Assembly (NCBI RefSeq): GCF_005116575.1
Contig: NZ_SWCN01000006.1
Location: 186,001 to 250,000, forward strand
Length of the DNA stretch: 64,000 nt
Source of the DNA: Desulforhopalus sp. IMCC35007
GTDB lineage: Bacteria; Desulfobacterota; Desulfobulbia; Desulfobulbales; Desulfocapsaceae
Direction of reading: 5' to 3'
Part shown: positions 16,630 through 26,339 of the stretch, one piece after another
How positions within the stretch are numbered: the first letter of the stretch is position 1
Layout: every line of letters begins with the position of its first letter
Program-made: the position numbers and the translations under genes
Notes under the pieces: model-generated
What the model was told of the DNA's origin: nothing
Seen by the model: only the letters and a program-made list of their open reading frames with translations
Database searches by the model: none

Positions 16630-17499
16630 CTATAGGCCACGCATATATTCAGGCTTTAAGTTTATCTTTCCAGCCAGTGCTTTTTGTATGAGTTGCAGGG
16701 TGGCTTCTTTGTCGCCTGGAAGCTTTGCCCGTATGGGGAGGTAGTTTGAGGCATGGTTTGCGTGGAAGTAACCGTTTGAGAGCGTGGTTTCTGAAAACAT
16801 GATAAAGAGTTCTTCCAACATCTGCTCTGCTCCAGGCAGGACGAAGGTGCCTTTTTCTGCTTCCTGATAGAGTGGCGTGTTTGGGGTGAGCATGAGGCTG
16901 AGTGCACCGACAAATTCAGGGTCAATTGCTGTGAGAACTCGCCCTGTTTCTTTTGCATGAATATGGGAACGTTCAAGGCCTGCAACGCCTAAAAGAACGG
17001 TGATTGAGAGCTTCATACCAGCTGCGCGAAGCTTTTTACCCATGTCAATCATCTGCTGGCTTGTAGCGCCTTTGTGGATACCAGTCAAGGTGACATCATC
17101 GCCCGACTCAAGGCCCATATAGGCAATAGTGAGACCAAGGTTGTAGAGTTCCTGGAGCTGGGCTTCATTTTTCATCTTTATGGATTTGGTGTTGGCGTAG
17201 GTACCGACCCTGGTCACCCATGGGAGTTTTTTATGAATCTGTTCAAGGATGGCAAGCAATCGTTTCTGGGGGATGATCAGGGCATCTCCGTCGCAGAGAA
17301 AGAGGCGCTCCTGTCTGCGGCAATGCTTAGCTGCAAAGTCGATGTCGGCCATGATCGTTGCCTCATCTTTTATGGAGAAGCGGCTTCCCTTGTACATCCC
17401 GCAAAAAGTGCATTTGTTATGGGAACAGCCGGTGGTAACCTGTAGCAGGATAGAGTTTGCTTCACTGGGGGGTCTGAAAATGTTTCCCTGATAATGCAT
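16630..17499 (-). CDS. Radical SAM protein
   Basis: A 289-residue radical SAM enzyme. The cluster motif is CSHNKCTFCG near residue 27, a C-x4-C-x2-C spacing rather than the classic C-x3-C-x2-C. A Gly-rich region (GLESGDDVTLTGIHKG) follows in the barrel. The ATG at 17499 is chosen because AAGG is 8 bases upstream; the frame extends to a GTG at 17553 that lacks support. It is divergent from fadH, with a 21-bp palindrome between them. Proteins of this short type are common in anaerobes and mostly uncharacterised; the reaction is not known. Confidence 0.85.
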   Translation of the reverse strand: MHYQGNIFRPPSEANSILLQVTTGCSHNKCTFCGMYKGSRFSIKDEATIMADIDFAAKHCRRQERLFLCDGDALIIPQKRLLAILEQIHKKLPWVTRVGTYANTKSIKMKNEAQLQELYNLGLTIAYMGLESGDDVTLTGIHKGATSQQMIDMGKKLRAAGMKLSITVLLGVAGLERSHIHAKETGRVLTAIDPEFVGALSLMLTPNTPLYQEAEKGTFVLPGAEQMLEELFIMFSETTLSNGYFHANHASNYLPIRAKLPGDKEATLQLIQKALAGKINLKPEYMRGL

Positions 17500-17556
17500 A
17501 ACCGATACCTTGAGATAAATTATTTGTTGAAGTCGTTGAAAAGAGGTGAACACAAC

Positions 17557-17577
17557 AATAGTTATAGTATAACTATT
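17557..17577. promoter_or_regulatory. Perfect palindrome between radical SAM gene and fadH
   Basis: AATAGTTATA, one G, TATAACTATT: a 10+1+10 perfect inverted repeat in the 135-base divergent gap, 58 bases before the fadH ATG and 58 bases before the radical SAM ATG at 17499. This looks like an operator for a dimeric regulator (TetR/MarR size), separate from the MerR-type sites. No regulator gene lies next to it. Confidence 0.65.
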
Positions 17578-17580
17578 TAG

Positions 17581-19656
<2,076 letters not shown>

Positions 19657-19725
19657 TGTGGAGGTAAAGTAACTATTTCATCCAGTAAACTGTCTGTATT
19701 ATGTATTAAGCTGCTTGGAGGGCAT

Positions 19726-19759
19726 GGGGAGGTAATCAAAAGATTGTCTCCCCTTTTTT
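19726..19759 (+). terminator. Intrinsic terminator after fadH
   Basis: GGGGAGGTAATC (19726-19737) pairs with GATTGTCTCCCC (19742-19753) over 12 bases around an AAAA loop and is followed by six T. The remaining gap to 19974 is A/T-rich; TTGACA at 19788 is a possible -35 without a clear -10. Confidence 0.93.
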
Positions 19760-19974
19760 ATTGGTAATTCCTATTTAGGGTGAATTTGACATAGGTATTA
19801 CCTGTTGGACAGATTGGTGCAGTATGGGCTATATGCTTCATTTATCGCTGAATATCTGAAGGAAAACAACCTGTTTTTCATGATATTTTTTCTGACGAGT
19901 GTGTGTAAAAGACGGAAATCCTGAGCTGTCTTCATGTGTTAAAAATCAAAGATAGATATGAGAGGAGTGGACAA

Positions 19975-21252
19975 ATGGCAGAAGATTACAGACCAATGTG
20001 GAAAGAAATGGGCCTCAACCTTGAGGCGCACGATCAGCTTCTGGGAGTATTAGGACAGGCGTATACCGATGTCTTTCTGGCACAGAAGAATCGCCCTGAT
20101 ACAATGGCCTATTTCGACTTTGTCATGAGTGAGGTCCATGGCCTTCGGATCAAGGAATTGCTTGATGAAAAGGCCGCCGGAAGAAAAATTATTGGTTCCT
20201 ATTGTGTTTTTGTTCCTGAAGAGATCGCCCTTGCTGCTGGCGCTACCTTGGTGGGGCTCTGTTCCGGTGCTGATTTCGCCATGGAAGAGGTAGAAAAACT
20301 GCTACCGCGCAATACCTGTGCCCTTATAAAATCCGCCTTTGGTTTCAAAATAGGTAAGGTCTGTCCTTATCTGGAAAGTGCAGATATGGTTGTAGGTGAG
20401 AATACCTGCGACGGCAAGAAAAAAGCCTATGAAACCCTGGGACATATGATTGATAACCTTTATGTGATGGATCTGCCCCAGGTTAAGTCCGCCAATGGCA
20501 GAGCACTGCTGAAAGCTGAATATCTTCGTTTTAAGGAGGCAGTGGAAGAGCTTACGGGAGTCTCCATTACCAAAGAATCCTTAAGAGAGGGGATCCGGGT
20601 GGTAAATGCAAAACGAAAAGCCATGCATCGTCTGCTTGCTCTTCGCAAAGCAGACCCCGCGCCAATCTCAGGTCTCGATGCACTTTTGGCCAATCAGGTC
20701 TTTTTCTATGACAATCCTGCACGTTTTACCGAGTCGGTGAATAAAATCTGTGACGAACTGGAGCAGCGTATTGCAAAAGGAGAGGGGGGTTTTAAGGTGA
20801 AAACTCCAAGGATCCTCATTTCTGGTTGTCCTCAGGCGGTACCAAACTGGAAACTCCCAATGATTGTAGAGGCATCAGGAGGCGTGATTGTCGGTGAAGA
20901 GTCCTGTGTCGGAGAGCGTGGTACCAGAAATCTGACAGATGATAGCGGTGAAACCGTAGACGAGATGATCGAGGCTCTTGTGGATAGATACTTCCAGGTG
21001 GATTGCGCTATTTTTACCCCAAATACAGAGCGCCTGGATCACGTCAAGGAGATGGCCCAAATGTATAAAGCCGATGGCGTTATCCACTACGGTCTTCAGT
21101 TCTGTCAGCCCTACCTGATGGAAGCGATTCCTGTTGAAAAATCGATGGAGGAAAACGGTATCCCCTGTCTGCGGATTGAAACAGACTACTCCATGGAGGA
21201 TATGGGGCAGCTGAAAACCCGGGTTGAGGCATTTATTGAACAACTCTCCTGA
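19975..21252 (+). CDS. Double-cubane cluster protein (HgdB-like, YjiM type)
   Basis: A 425-residue protein of the 2-hydroxyacyl-CoA dehydratase subunit-like family that includes the double-cubane cluster protein (DCCP), an [Fe8S9] enzyme known to reduce small molecules such as acetylene when driven by its ATPase partner. Supporting Cys positions are GSYCVFVPEE, KVCPYLESAD with GENTCDGKKK, SGCPQAVPNWK, GEESCVGERGTR and QFCQPYL. A single subunit, not the alpha/beta dehydratase pair, followed by one activator gene, matches the DCCP/DCCPR arrangement rather than a dehydratase operon. The ATG at 19975 follows AGAGGAG at 7 bases. The physiological substrate is unknown. Confidence 0.85.
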   Translation: MAEDYRPMWKEMGLNLEAHDQLLGVLGQAYTDVFLAQKNRPDTMAYFDFVMSEVHGLRIKELLDEKAAGRKIIGSYCVFVPEEIALAAGATLVGLCSGADFAMEEVEKLLPRNTCALIKSAFGFKIGKVCPYLESADMVVGENTCDGKKKAYETLGHMIDNLYVMDLPQVKSANGRALLKAEYLRFKEAVEELTGVSITKESLREGIRVVNAKRKAMHRLLALRKADPAPISGLDALLANQVFFYDNPARFTESVNKICDELEQRIAKGEGGFKVKTPRILISGCPQAVPNWKLPMIVEASGGVIVGEESCVGERGTRNLTDDSGETVDEMIEALVDRYFQVDCAIFTPNTERLDHVKEMAQMYKADGVIHYGLQFCQPYLMEAIPVEKSMEENGIPCLRIETDYSMEDMGQLKTRVEAFIEQLS

Positions 21253-21296
21253 TTCTTGCAGGAGGACAAGACAGGGGCTAGCTGAATTAGTCCACG

Positions 21297-21331
21297 GGCA
21301 ATCTTTGTTGTCAATTGACACAAAGATTGCC
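21297..21331 (+). other. Long inverted repeat between double-cubane protein and its activator
   Basis: GGCAATCTTTG (21297-21307) is complementary to CAAAGATTGCC (21321-21331), and the centre TGTCAATTGACA is itself a palindrome, so the element is symmetric over 35 bases apart from one extra T. No T run follows, so it is not a simple terminator. It could set mRNA stability or expression ratio between the two genes, or be a DNA operator for a separate activator promoter. Confidence 0.7.
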
Positions 21332-21362
21332 TCCGGTCAGGAAAAAGAGAAGGTGAGGTATT

Positions 21363-22124
21363 ATGCGTTATGCCGGAATTGATATAGGCTCTCGGACCAT
21401 TGAACTGGTCGTGGTTGATGAGGCCGGTGACATGGTGGCTAGTTTGCAGGCTGATACGGGTTTTGATCCTATTTCTGAGGCCAAAAAGATGCTTGAACAG
21501 GTCGAGTATGACCAGATACTTGCCACAGGCTATGGACGAAACCTCTTTGAGCTCTCCTTTGATGCGCCCACGGTAACAGAAATAAAAGCTCATGCCACCG
21601 GAGTTGCCAGACTTTTTCCAGATGCCCGAGCAATTCTTGATATCGGAGGACAGGACAGCAAAGCGATAGTTCTTTTTGATACGGGTAAGGTAAAAAAGTT
21701 TGAAATGAATGATCGTTGTGCTGCGGGAACTGGAAAATTTTTGGAAATCATGGCCCGGAGTCTGGGCTTTGACATCGATAACTTTGGAGCTGAAGCTCTT
21801 CTTGCCGAAAAAGAGATTAATATTTCAAGCATGTGTACGGTTTTTGCCGAATCAGAGGTGACATCGCTGATAGCAAAAGGAGAGAGCAGAAGGGAAATCG
21901 CTCGGGGCCTGCATGACAGTGTCGTCCGGCGCGCCGTGGGGATGATCCGCAGAGTCTCAGCCGATGGAGATGGAGATATTGTCTTTACCGGTGGCGTTGC
22001 CAGGAATAGCTGCATGGTCGCTCTTTTGTCAGAAAAACTTGGCCGCACGGTCCTTGTCCCGGATGATCCTCAGTCGATCGGTGCCTACGGCGCTGCCCTT
22101 ATAGCCAGACAGACCCTGCAGTAG
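21363..22124 (+). CDS. ATP-dependent activator/reductase (HgdC/DCCPR family)
   Basis: A 253-residue ASKHA-fold ATPase with one bridging 4Fe-4S cluster per dimer, which injects low-potential electrons into the partner protein. Seen are GIDIGSRTIELVV (phosphate 1), LDIGGQDSKAI (phosphate 2), FTGGVARNSCM (adenosine) and the cluster Cys in NDRCAAGTGKF and SSMCTVFAES. It follows the double-cubane protein by 110 bases, and the gap contains the inverted repeat. Length is normal for the reductase alone. The two genes together form an ATP-driven super-reduction unit. Confidence 0.9.
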   Translation: MRYAGIDIGSRTIELVVVDEAGDMVASLQADTGFDPISEAKKMLEQVEYDQILATGYGRNLFELSFDAPTVTEIKAHATGVARLFPDARAILDIGGQDSKAIVLFDTGKVKKFEMNDRCAAGTGKFLEIMARSLGFDIDNFGAEALLAEKEINISSMCTVFAESEVTSLIAKGESRREIARGLHDSVVRRAVGMIRRVSADGDGDIVFTGGVARNSCMVALLSEKLGRTVLVPDDPQSIGAYGAALIARQTLQ

Positions 22125-22127
22125 GAC

Positions 22128-22886
22128 TCAATTATCGTCATCTGGAGTCCTGGTGAGTTCGAAGATGGCGAGATTGGCAATGGTGAGTCCAAATATTCCC
22201 GTGATTGTGGGAAGACTGCCGAGGATGTTTCTTGACCTGCCACGCTCACTATAAGGAGTCTCTCCTATAGTTGCATCTTCTTCTGGCGGGGTATAATCGA
22301 AAGCCACTTTTTCTGTAGAGTAGACGCATTGTATCCCACGGCCAACCTCTCGTCTTCGCAACCTTTTACGCAGATGTTTTGCCAGCGGGCAGTTTGAAGT
22401 ATCAAAAATGTCACCTGTTCGTATGAGCGTGGGATCCGTACGCAGTGCCGCTCCCATGGAGCTTATTGTGGGAATACCGCGTACATATGCTCCGTGGAGC
22501 AGCTGGGTTTTTGGATTCAGGGAATCAATCGCATCGATAAGCAGGTCTGGTCTCGGACTAAAAATCTCCTCCAGGGTTTCCTCACATGCAAAAATGGGGA
22601 GTGCCTGGACAATGCAGCCTGGGTTGATATCCATGAGCCGTTCTTTAAGGACATCTACCTTAGGGCGGCCAAGGGTTGATTCCAAAGCAATGATCTGCCT
22701 GTTGATATTACTGGTCTGGACGGTGTCAAAATCCACAATACGCAGAGCTTCAACCCCGGCCCGGGCAAGGCCCTCCAGGACATATCCGCCTACTGCGCCC
22801 AGGCCTACCACCGCAACTCTTTTTAACTGGAGGCTTTGAAATCGCTTTTTACCAAGGAGTTGCTCTGTTCTTCTGAATCGATTCAT
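22128..22886 (-). CDS. tcdA: tRNA threonylcarbamoyladenosine dehydratase (TcdA, ThiF family)
   Basis: A 252-residue E1-like enzyme that makes cyclic t6A in tRNA using ATP. It starts with the family’s FRRTEQLLG, then VAVVGLGAVGGYVLEGLARAG (ATP site), RIVDFDTVQTSNINRQ, and SSMGAALRTDPT instead of the common SSMGAGGRTDP. PLAKHLRKRLRRR and ETPYSERG-like text near the end also match YgdL/TcdA. It converges on the activator gene, with three bases between the stops and no separate terminator seen. Confidence 0.9.
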   Translation of the reverse strand: MNRFRRTEQLLGKKRFQSLQLKRVAVVGLGAVGGYVLEGLARAGVEALRIVDFDTVQTSNINRQIIALESTLGRPKVDVLKERLMDINPGCIVQALPIFACEETLEEIFSPRPDLLIDAIDSLNPKTQLLHGAYVRGIPTISSMGAALRTDPTLIRTGDIFDTSNCPLAKHLRKRLRRREVGRGIQCVYSTEKVAFDYTPPEEDATIGETPYSERGRSRNILGSLPTITGIFGLTIANLAIFELTRTPDDDN

Positions 22887-23020
22887 ATCAATATCTCGTT
22901 AGATTCCTGTTTTTTTTCTCTCAAATATGCTAGATACGCCAGTTTTTATTTAAAAACCACACTTGATTCGCCTGCTTGATGCAGACAGAACAGTATAGCG
23001 TATTTACCCAGAGAATTCGT

Positions 23021-23413
23021 ATGTTAAAAATTCCCGCTGTTGCAACCCGTGTTGATGATCTTGCCACCTGGGCAAAATATAAGAAAAAAATGTGTGACCG
23101 CTGCACAGGTACCTGTTGCAGCCTGCCGGTTGAGGTAAAGGCTGTAGATCTTGTACGACTTGACCTCATCGATGCATTTGAACTTGATGACAATATGAAG
23201 CGCATTTTCAAACGGCTCAGCAAAGATGGGCAGGTAGAACACTACCATGAAAAAACCGGGCTTTTTACCCTGACTCGCATGGCAAACGGGGACTGTCTCT
23301 ATCTTGATCCTGTAAGTCGGCGCTGCACCGTCTATGAAAAGAGGCCTGATACCTGTCGCAACCATCCTCAGGTAGGGCCGCGGCCAGGTTACTGTGCCTT
23401 TATTCCGAAATAA
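23021..23413 (+). CDS. YkgJ-family CxxCxxxCC zinc/iron-chelating protein
   Basis: A 130-residue protein of the YkgJ/YcgN type. The motif CDRCTGTCCSLPVEV lies near residue 25, followed by CLYLDPVSRRCTVYEKRPDTCRNHP, the usual four-plus-four Cys pattern. It probably binds a metal cluster; the family’s role is unknown. The ATG at 23021 is chosen although an in-frame ATG at 22979 exists; neither has a good ribosome site. It is the first of three Cys-cluster proteins of this general type within 11 kb (the others at 31451 and 33214). Confidence 0.78.
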   Translation: MLKIPAVATRVDDLATWAKYKKKMCDRCTGTCCSLPVEVKAVDLVRLDLIDAFELDDNMKRIFKRLSKDGQVEHYHEKTGLFTLTRMANGDCLYLDPVSRRCTVYEKRPDTCRNHPQVGPRPGYCAFIPK

Positions 23414-23610
23414 CGAACCCATTATGTCTGAAAAAGAGAAAGCATTAATTAATGATGAACTATATTTACAAGTATAACAATATGTAATTATTAATAAAAT
23501 ACACACATAAAAGAAGGTGTTATTTGTCGGATTTCTATGGAGTCGCAGCCTGGCAAAATAATTATTGATGAACAAATCAAGCTCTTAGATATCTTTTCCG
23601 GTTTTTCATA

Positions 23611-23621
23611 CCACAATGTGG
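23611..23621. promoter_or_regulatory. Short dyad upstream of the sigma-54 promoter
   Basis: CCACA-A-TGTGG, 5+1+5 symmetric, 75 bases upstream of the -24 element. It could be an activator site for the PEP-CTERM gene promoter. The dyad is short and may be chance. The rest of 23414-23758 is A/T-rich with no gene. Confidence 0.3.
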
Positions 23622-23695
23622 CGCTTTAACTTTCTCTACAGATAAATATGCTTTTATTACTGGCTGTTACGAGATATCATGATTTTCGTGTGATC

Positions 23696-23710
23696 TGGCA
23701 TTTTTCTTGC
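23696..23710 (+). promoter_or_regulatory. Sigma-54 (-24/-12) promoter of the PEP-CTERM gene
   Basis: TGGCATTTTTCTTGC matches the -24/-12 pattern TGGCAC-N5-TTGC with the required GG to GC spacing. It is 49 bases before the ATG. PEP-CTERM genes are known to be under sigma-54 and PrsR-type activators in several bacteria, which agrees. Confidence 0.8.
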
Positions 23711-23758
23711 TATTCTGTAGTCAGTCAAGCAGTGTTTGTTGAAATAAAAGGAGAGAGT

Positions 23759-24364
23759 ATGAGATCATATCGTTTAGTAATAGCACTAATCAGTATCGCA
23801 GTATTGTTTATAGCAAGTCCTGTTTTCGCATTACCAATGGCTGGTGACACCATAAAAATGCAAAATGATTGGACATCCCCCTATACCATGACACATGATG
23901 GTAAAGACTACATTTCGTTCTGTCTGGAAAGTCAGGTATATTTTACCCCTGGTCACGAATATTACGTAGACTCTGTAGGTAATTATGCAGATGGTGGTGG
24001 AGGTGGTGCTGTTGATGGTAGGGATGAACTGTCAATCGACACAAAATGGCTGTATGCGGCCTTCGCCTCAGATGTGTTTGGTGGTGTGACTAACGCTGGT
24101 CAAAAAGTGCAAAAAGCTATCTGGTATCTGGAAGATGAGATTGGCGGTCAACAGTCGGCTTGGAATGAGTTGAAAGACTTTGATTTTGATGCTTCCGGAT
24201 GGAACGTTTTCGCAGTAAATATAACAGAGGGTTCGACTTGGGGTGGCGCAGACAGGCAGAGCCAGTTAGTTGGTGTTGCCCCTGTTCCAGAGCCTGCCAC
24301 TATGCTGCTGTTTGGCGCAGGGTTGCTTGGTCTGGTAGGAGCGAGATACCGTCGCAAGAAGTAA
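23759..24364 (+). CDS. PEP-CTERM sorted extracellular protein
   Basis: A 201-residue exported protein. An N-terminal signal peptide ends near ...SPVFA, and the C-terminus has VPEPATMLLFGAGLLGLVG followed by a basic tail ARYRRKK, the complete PEP-CTERM sorting signal read by exosortase. The mature domain has a Trp/Tyr-rich fold with one Cys (FCLESQ) and a Gly-rich run (GGGGGAVDG); I see no enzyme motif. The ATG at 23759 has AAGGAGAG upstream. Expression is probably sigma-54 dependent. No exosortase gene is in the window. It is likely anchored in or released with exopolysaccharide. Confidence 0.9.
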   Translation: MRSYRLVIALISIAVLFIASPVFALPMAGDTIKMQNDWTSPYTMTHDGKDYISFCLESQVYFTPGHEYYVDSVGNYADGGGGGAVDGRDELSIDTKWLYAAFASDVFGGVTNAGQKVQKAIWYLEDEIGGQQSAWNELKDFDFDASGWNVFAVNITEGSTWGGADRQSQLVGVAPVPEPATMLLFGAGLLGLVGARYRRKK

Positions 24365-24394
24365 AATTCTAGTTCAACTCAGTGAATACAATGG

Positions 24395-24426
24395 ATCAGG
24401 GCCAGAGATGGCTCTGATTTTTTTTT
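24395..24426 (+). terminator. Terminator after the PEP-CTERM gene
   Basis: ATCAGGGCCA (24395-24404) and TGGCTCTGAT (24409-24418) form a 10-bp stem with a GAGA loop and one G-U pair, followed by nine T (24418-24426). Confidence 0.93.
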
Positions 24427-24447
24427 GTCATTTTTTATGCCCTATCT

Positions 24448-24960
24448 CTACGGAGCGAGGATCTGTTTTTTTGGGCGTAGGTAAAACCTATAGTATCCGA
24501 CGACATTGGAACTGAGGAAAAACAGCTCAAGGATGACTGCACCGGGCGAGCCTGCAAGAATGTTATGGACCAGCCAGAAACATGTGCCAACAAACATCAG
24601 CTTTCGTAATATCCTGTCCTCTTTACAGAAAGAAGCCACGGTACCAAATGTGCCTCCCACGCAGCCAAGAATGGACAACAACCCTTCGTAGGTAATGGTC
24701 GCCAGTATCCAGGTTGTCGCAACAAAGAAATACATTAGAACCCTGGAGGTCGAAAAAAGAGAAGTGGCAAAGCGGACAGTAGCTACCAGACCGAGGCCAG
24801 CAGCTGTCCAGTGGCCAAGTATCATGTAGTGGCTTGAGATCAGAACACAGGATATCATCAGGCAGAAAACGATATGTTTTCTCTCTTTAAGCTGGAAGGA
24901 TAATATATCAGTACAAAGAGCAAGCCCTACAAGAATCTGGGACAGGGCAAATGATGACAT
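24448..24960 (-). CDS. YgjV-family membrane protein
   Basis: A 170-residue integral membrane protein of the YgjV (Imp-YgjV) family with about six hydrophobic segments, opening MSSFALSQILVGLALCTDILSFQLK and containing CLMISCVLISSHYMILG and FWLVHNILAGSPGAV, which match the family. No function is established. It lies 48 bases after the pseudo-ATPase-like gene on the same strand and probably shares its transcript. Confidence 0.8.
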   Translation of the reverse strand: MSSFALSQILVGLALCTDILSFQLKERKHIVFCLMISCVLISSHYMILGHWTAAGLGLVATVRFATSLFSTSRVLMYFFVATTWILATITYEGLLSILGCVGGTFGTVASFCKEDRILRKLMFVGTCFWLVHNILAGSPGAVILELFFLSSNVVGYYRFYLRPKKQILAP

Positions 24961-25008
24961 GCGGGTGGACAGCCTCGGTGGAGTTGATAAAAAACGACGA
25001 TGTCGCCA

Positions 25009-26142
25009 CTATACCTCTTCCGCTTGGTTTCGTCTATCGCCATCGTTGTCCCTGATATTACTCTGTTCAAGCTCAGAGTCGCTGTATGATCGGTCATACG
25101 CATCGCTATTGAAAAAAGATTTAGAATCTGCACGATAGATGCACTGGTGGGATTTCGCTGTTTGGATGATGAGTGTTTTCAGAGCACTTTGCTCATCGGA
25201 ATTGAGATGGCGCTCAGGGGCATCGAAAAGGAAAATGGGTGTTGGCATTGCAAATTCCTTTGAAACTGTGGTCGCGAGGTGAATTCCATTTCTCAACCTG
25301 TCCAGGGATGATTGGTTTCCAGTGGAGACTGTTTGTTGTAGCAAAGAGCTTTCTGGCCTGTATTGTTTAATATAGTCCCAAAACTCATTATGGTCTGTTT
25401 TAGAGGGTACAATTGTCGTATCTACTTTTGTTGTCAATGGTGGAGCTATCTCACCATATTCATTGAAATAGATCATGAGCGGGAGTTTCTGGTAGACAAT
25501 CTCCCGTGCCGCCTGGAAATGTGCCGCCCGTTCAATAAGCGCCGTTGTTTCCTGAAATTCTATATTATTTTGGTGCTCTGGTCCTAGAGACTGAAGGAGA
25601 AGCAGCAACCTGTCGGCCAGCTCACCCCTGACTCTGTCAGATTCTTTGAGACTGTCCATGAAAGCTAAGCTTTTCTGGTACTTTTCGGGAAAAGCTGTTT
25701 TCAGAGGTCTCATGAGAACTCGCATATTCTCATCAATTTCTTTCCACCGCGTTGACGATGACAACTCTACAAAGTTGAGCCAGCGGCTGTTGTCCATGCG
25801 CCTGCCGATCTCAATCCTGTCGGTTTCATAGAGGTTGTGGTCGAGTTTGCCCAGTTCGGTGACGACATCAGGTGTTGCAGCAAAAACACCAAAGACGACG
25901 GTCCGTTTTTCCGGTTGAATATGTCTTGTGTGTGACCCAATCTGTTCAAAGTGGGGAAGGAGAGCAAAAGGAACCTTCTTCTTACAGGAAAACGGGGGAT
26001 GGAGAGTTTGTATGGCTCGCAGAAAAGCTGTACCTGTCCTGCTCTCAGAAAAATAAAACTGGTTGATATGAGCACTCAGTTGAAACCAGCTACTTCTGAT
26101 AACGGGCCCGCTTCCTCGCAGTTTTGCCTGGATAAGCTTCAT
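25009..26142 (-). CDS. Degenerate RecF/SMC-like ATPase, unknown function
   Basis: A 377-residue protein that resembles AAA/RecF-type ATPases but has lost key residues. Near residue 30 the expected Gly-rich loop with Lys is replaced by SESRTGTAFLRAI, without the Lys. A charged helical middle (residues 120-230) looks like the coiled region. Near residue 325 PIFLFDAPERHLNSDEQ corresponds to Walker B, but the catalytic Glu after the Asp is Ala. No LSGG/LSSGE-type signature is clear; SSLDRLRNGI is at its place. It may bind but not hydrolyse ATP. It is likely co-transcribed with the YgjV-like gene. It could be a decayed or repurposed ATPase; no partner is known. Confidence 0.6.
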   Translation of the reverse strand: MKLIQAKLRGSGPVIRSSWFQLSAHINQFYFSESRTGTAFLRAIQTLHPPFSCKKKVPFALLPHFEQIGSHTRHIQPEKRTVVFGVFAATPDVVTELGKLDHNLYETDRIEIGRRMDNSRWLNFVELSSSTRWKEIDENMRVLMRPLKTAFPEKYQKSLAFMDSLKESDRVRGELADRLLLLLQSLGPEHQNNIEFQETTALIERAAHFQAAREIVYQKLPLMIYFNEYGEIAPPLTTKVDTTIVPSKTDHNEFWDYIKQYRPESSLLQQTVSTGNQSSLDRLRNGIHLATTVSKEFAMPTPIFLFDAPERHLNSDEQSALKTLIIQTAKSHQCIYRADSKSFFNSDAYDRSYSDSELEQSNIRDNDGDRRNQAEEV

Positions 26143-26339
26143 GCTCGACTCACGTGTGTTGGTTTAACGTAATAAAATTGTTGATATAATCTATTCTTCT
26201 TCCTGTAAAACAGTAAACATTTTTTTGACAATGGTGAAACTATTCCCTTGCAGTGGAAATATAAGCGATAGAAAGCGAACACAACAAATGCCTTGGTCGC
26301 CTTATGCATAAAATGTTGGAAAAGAAGATACAGCTCAGA

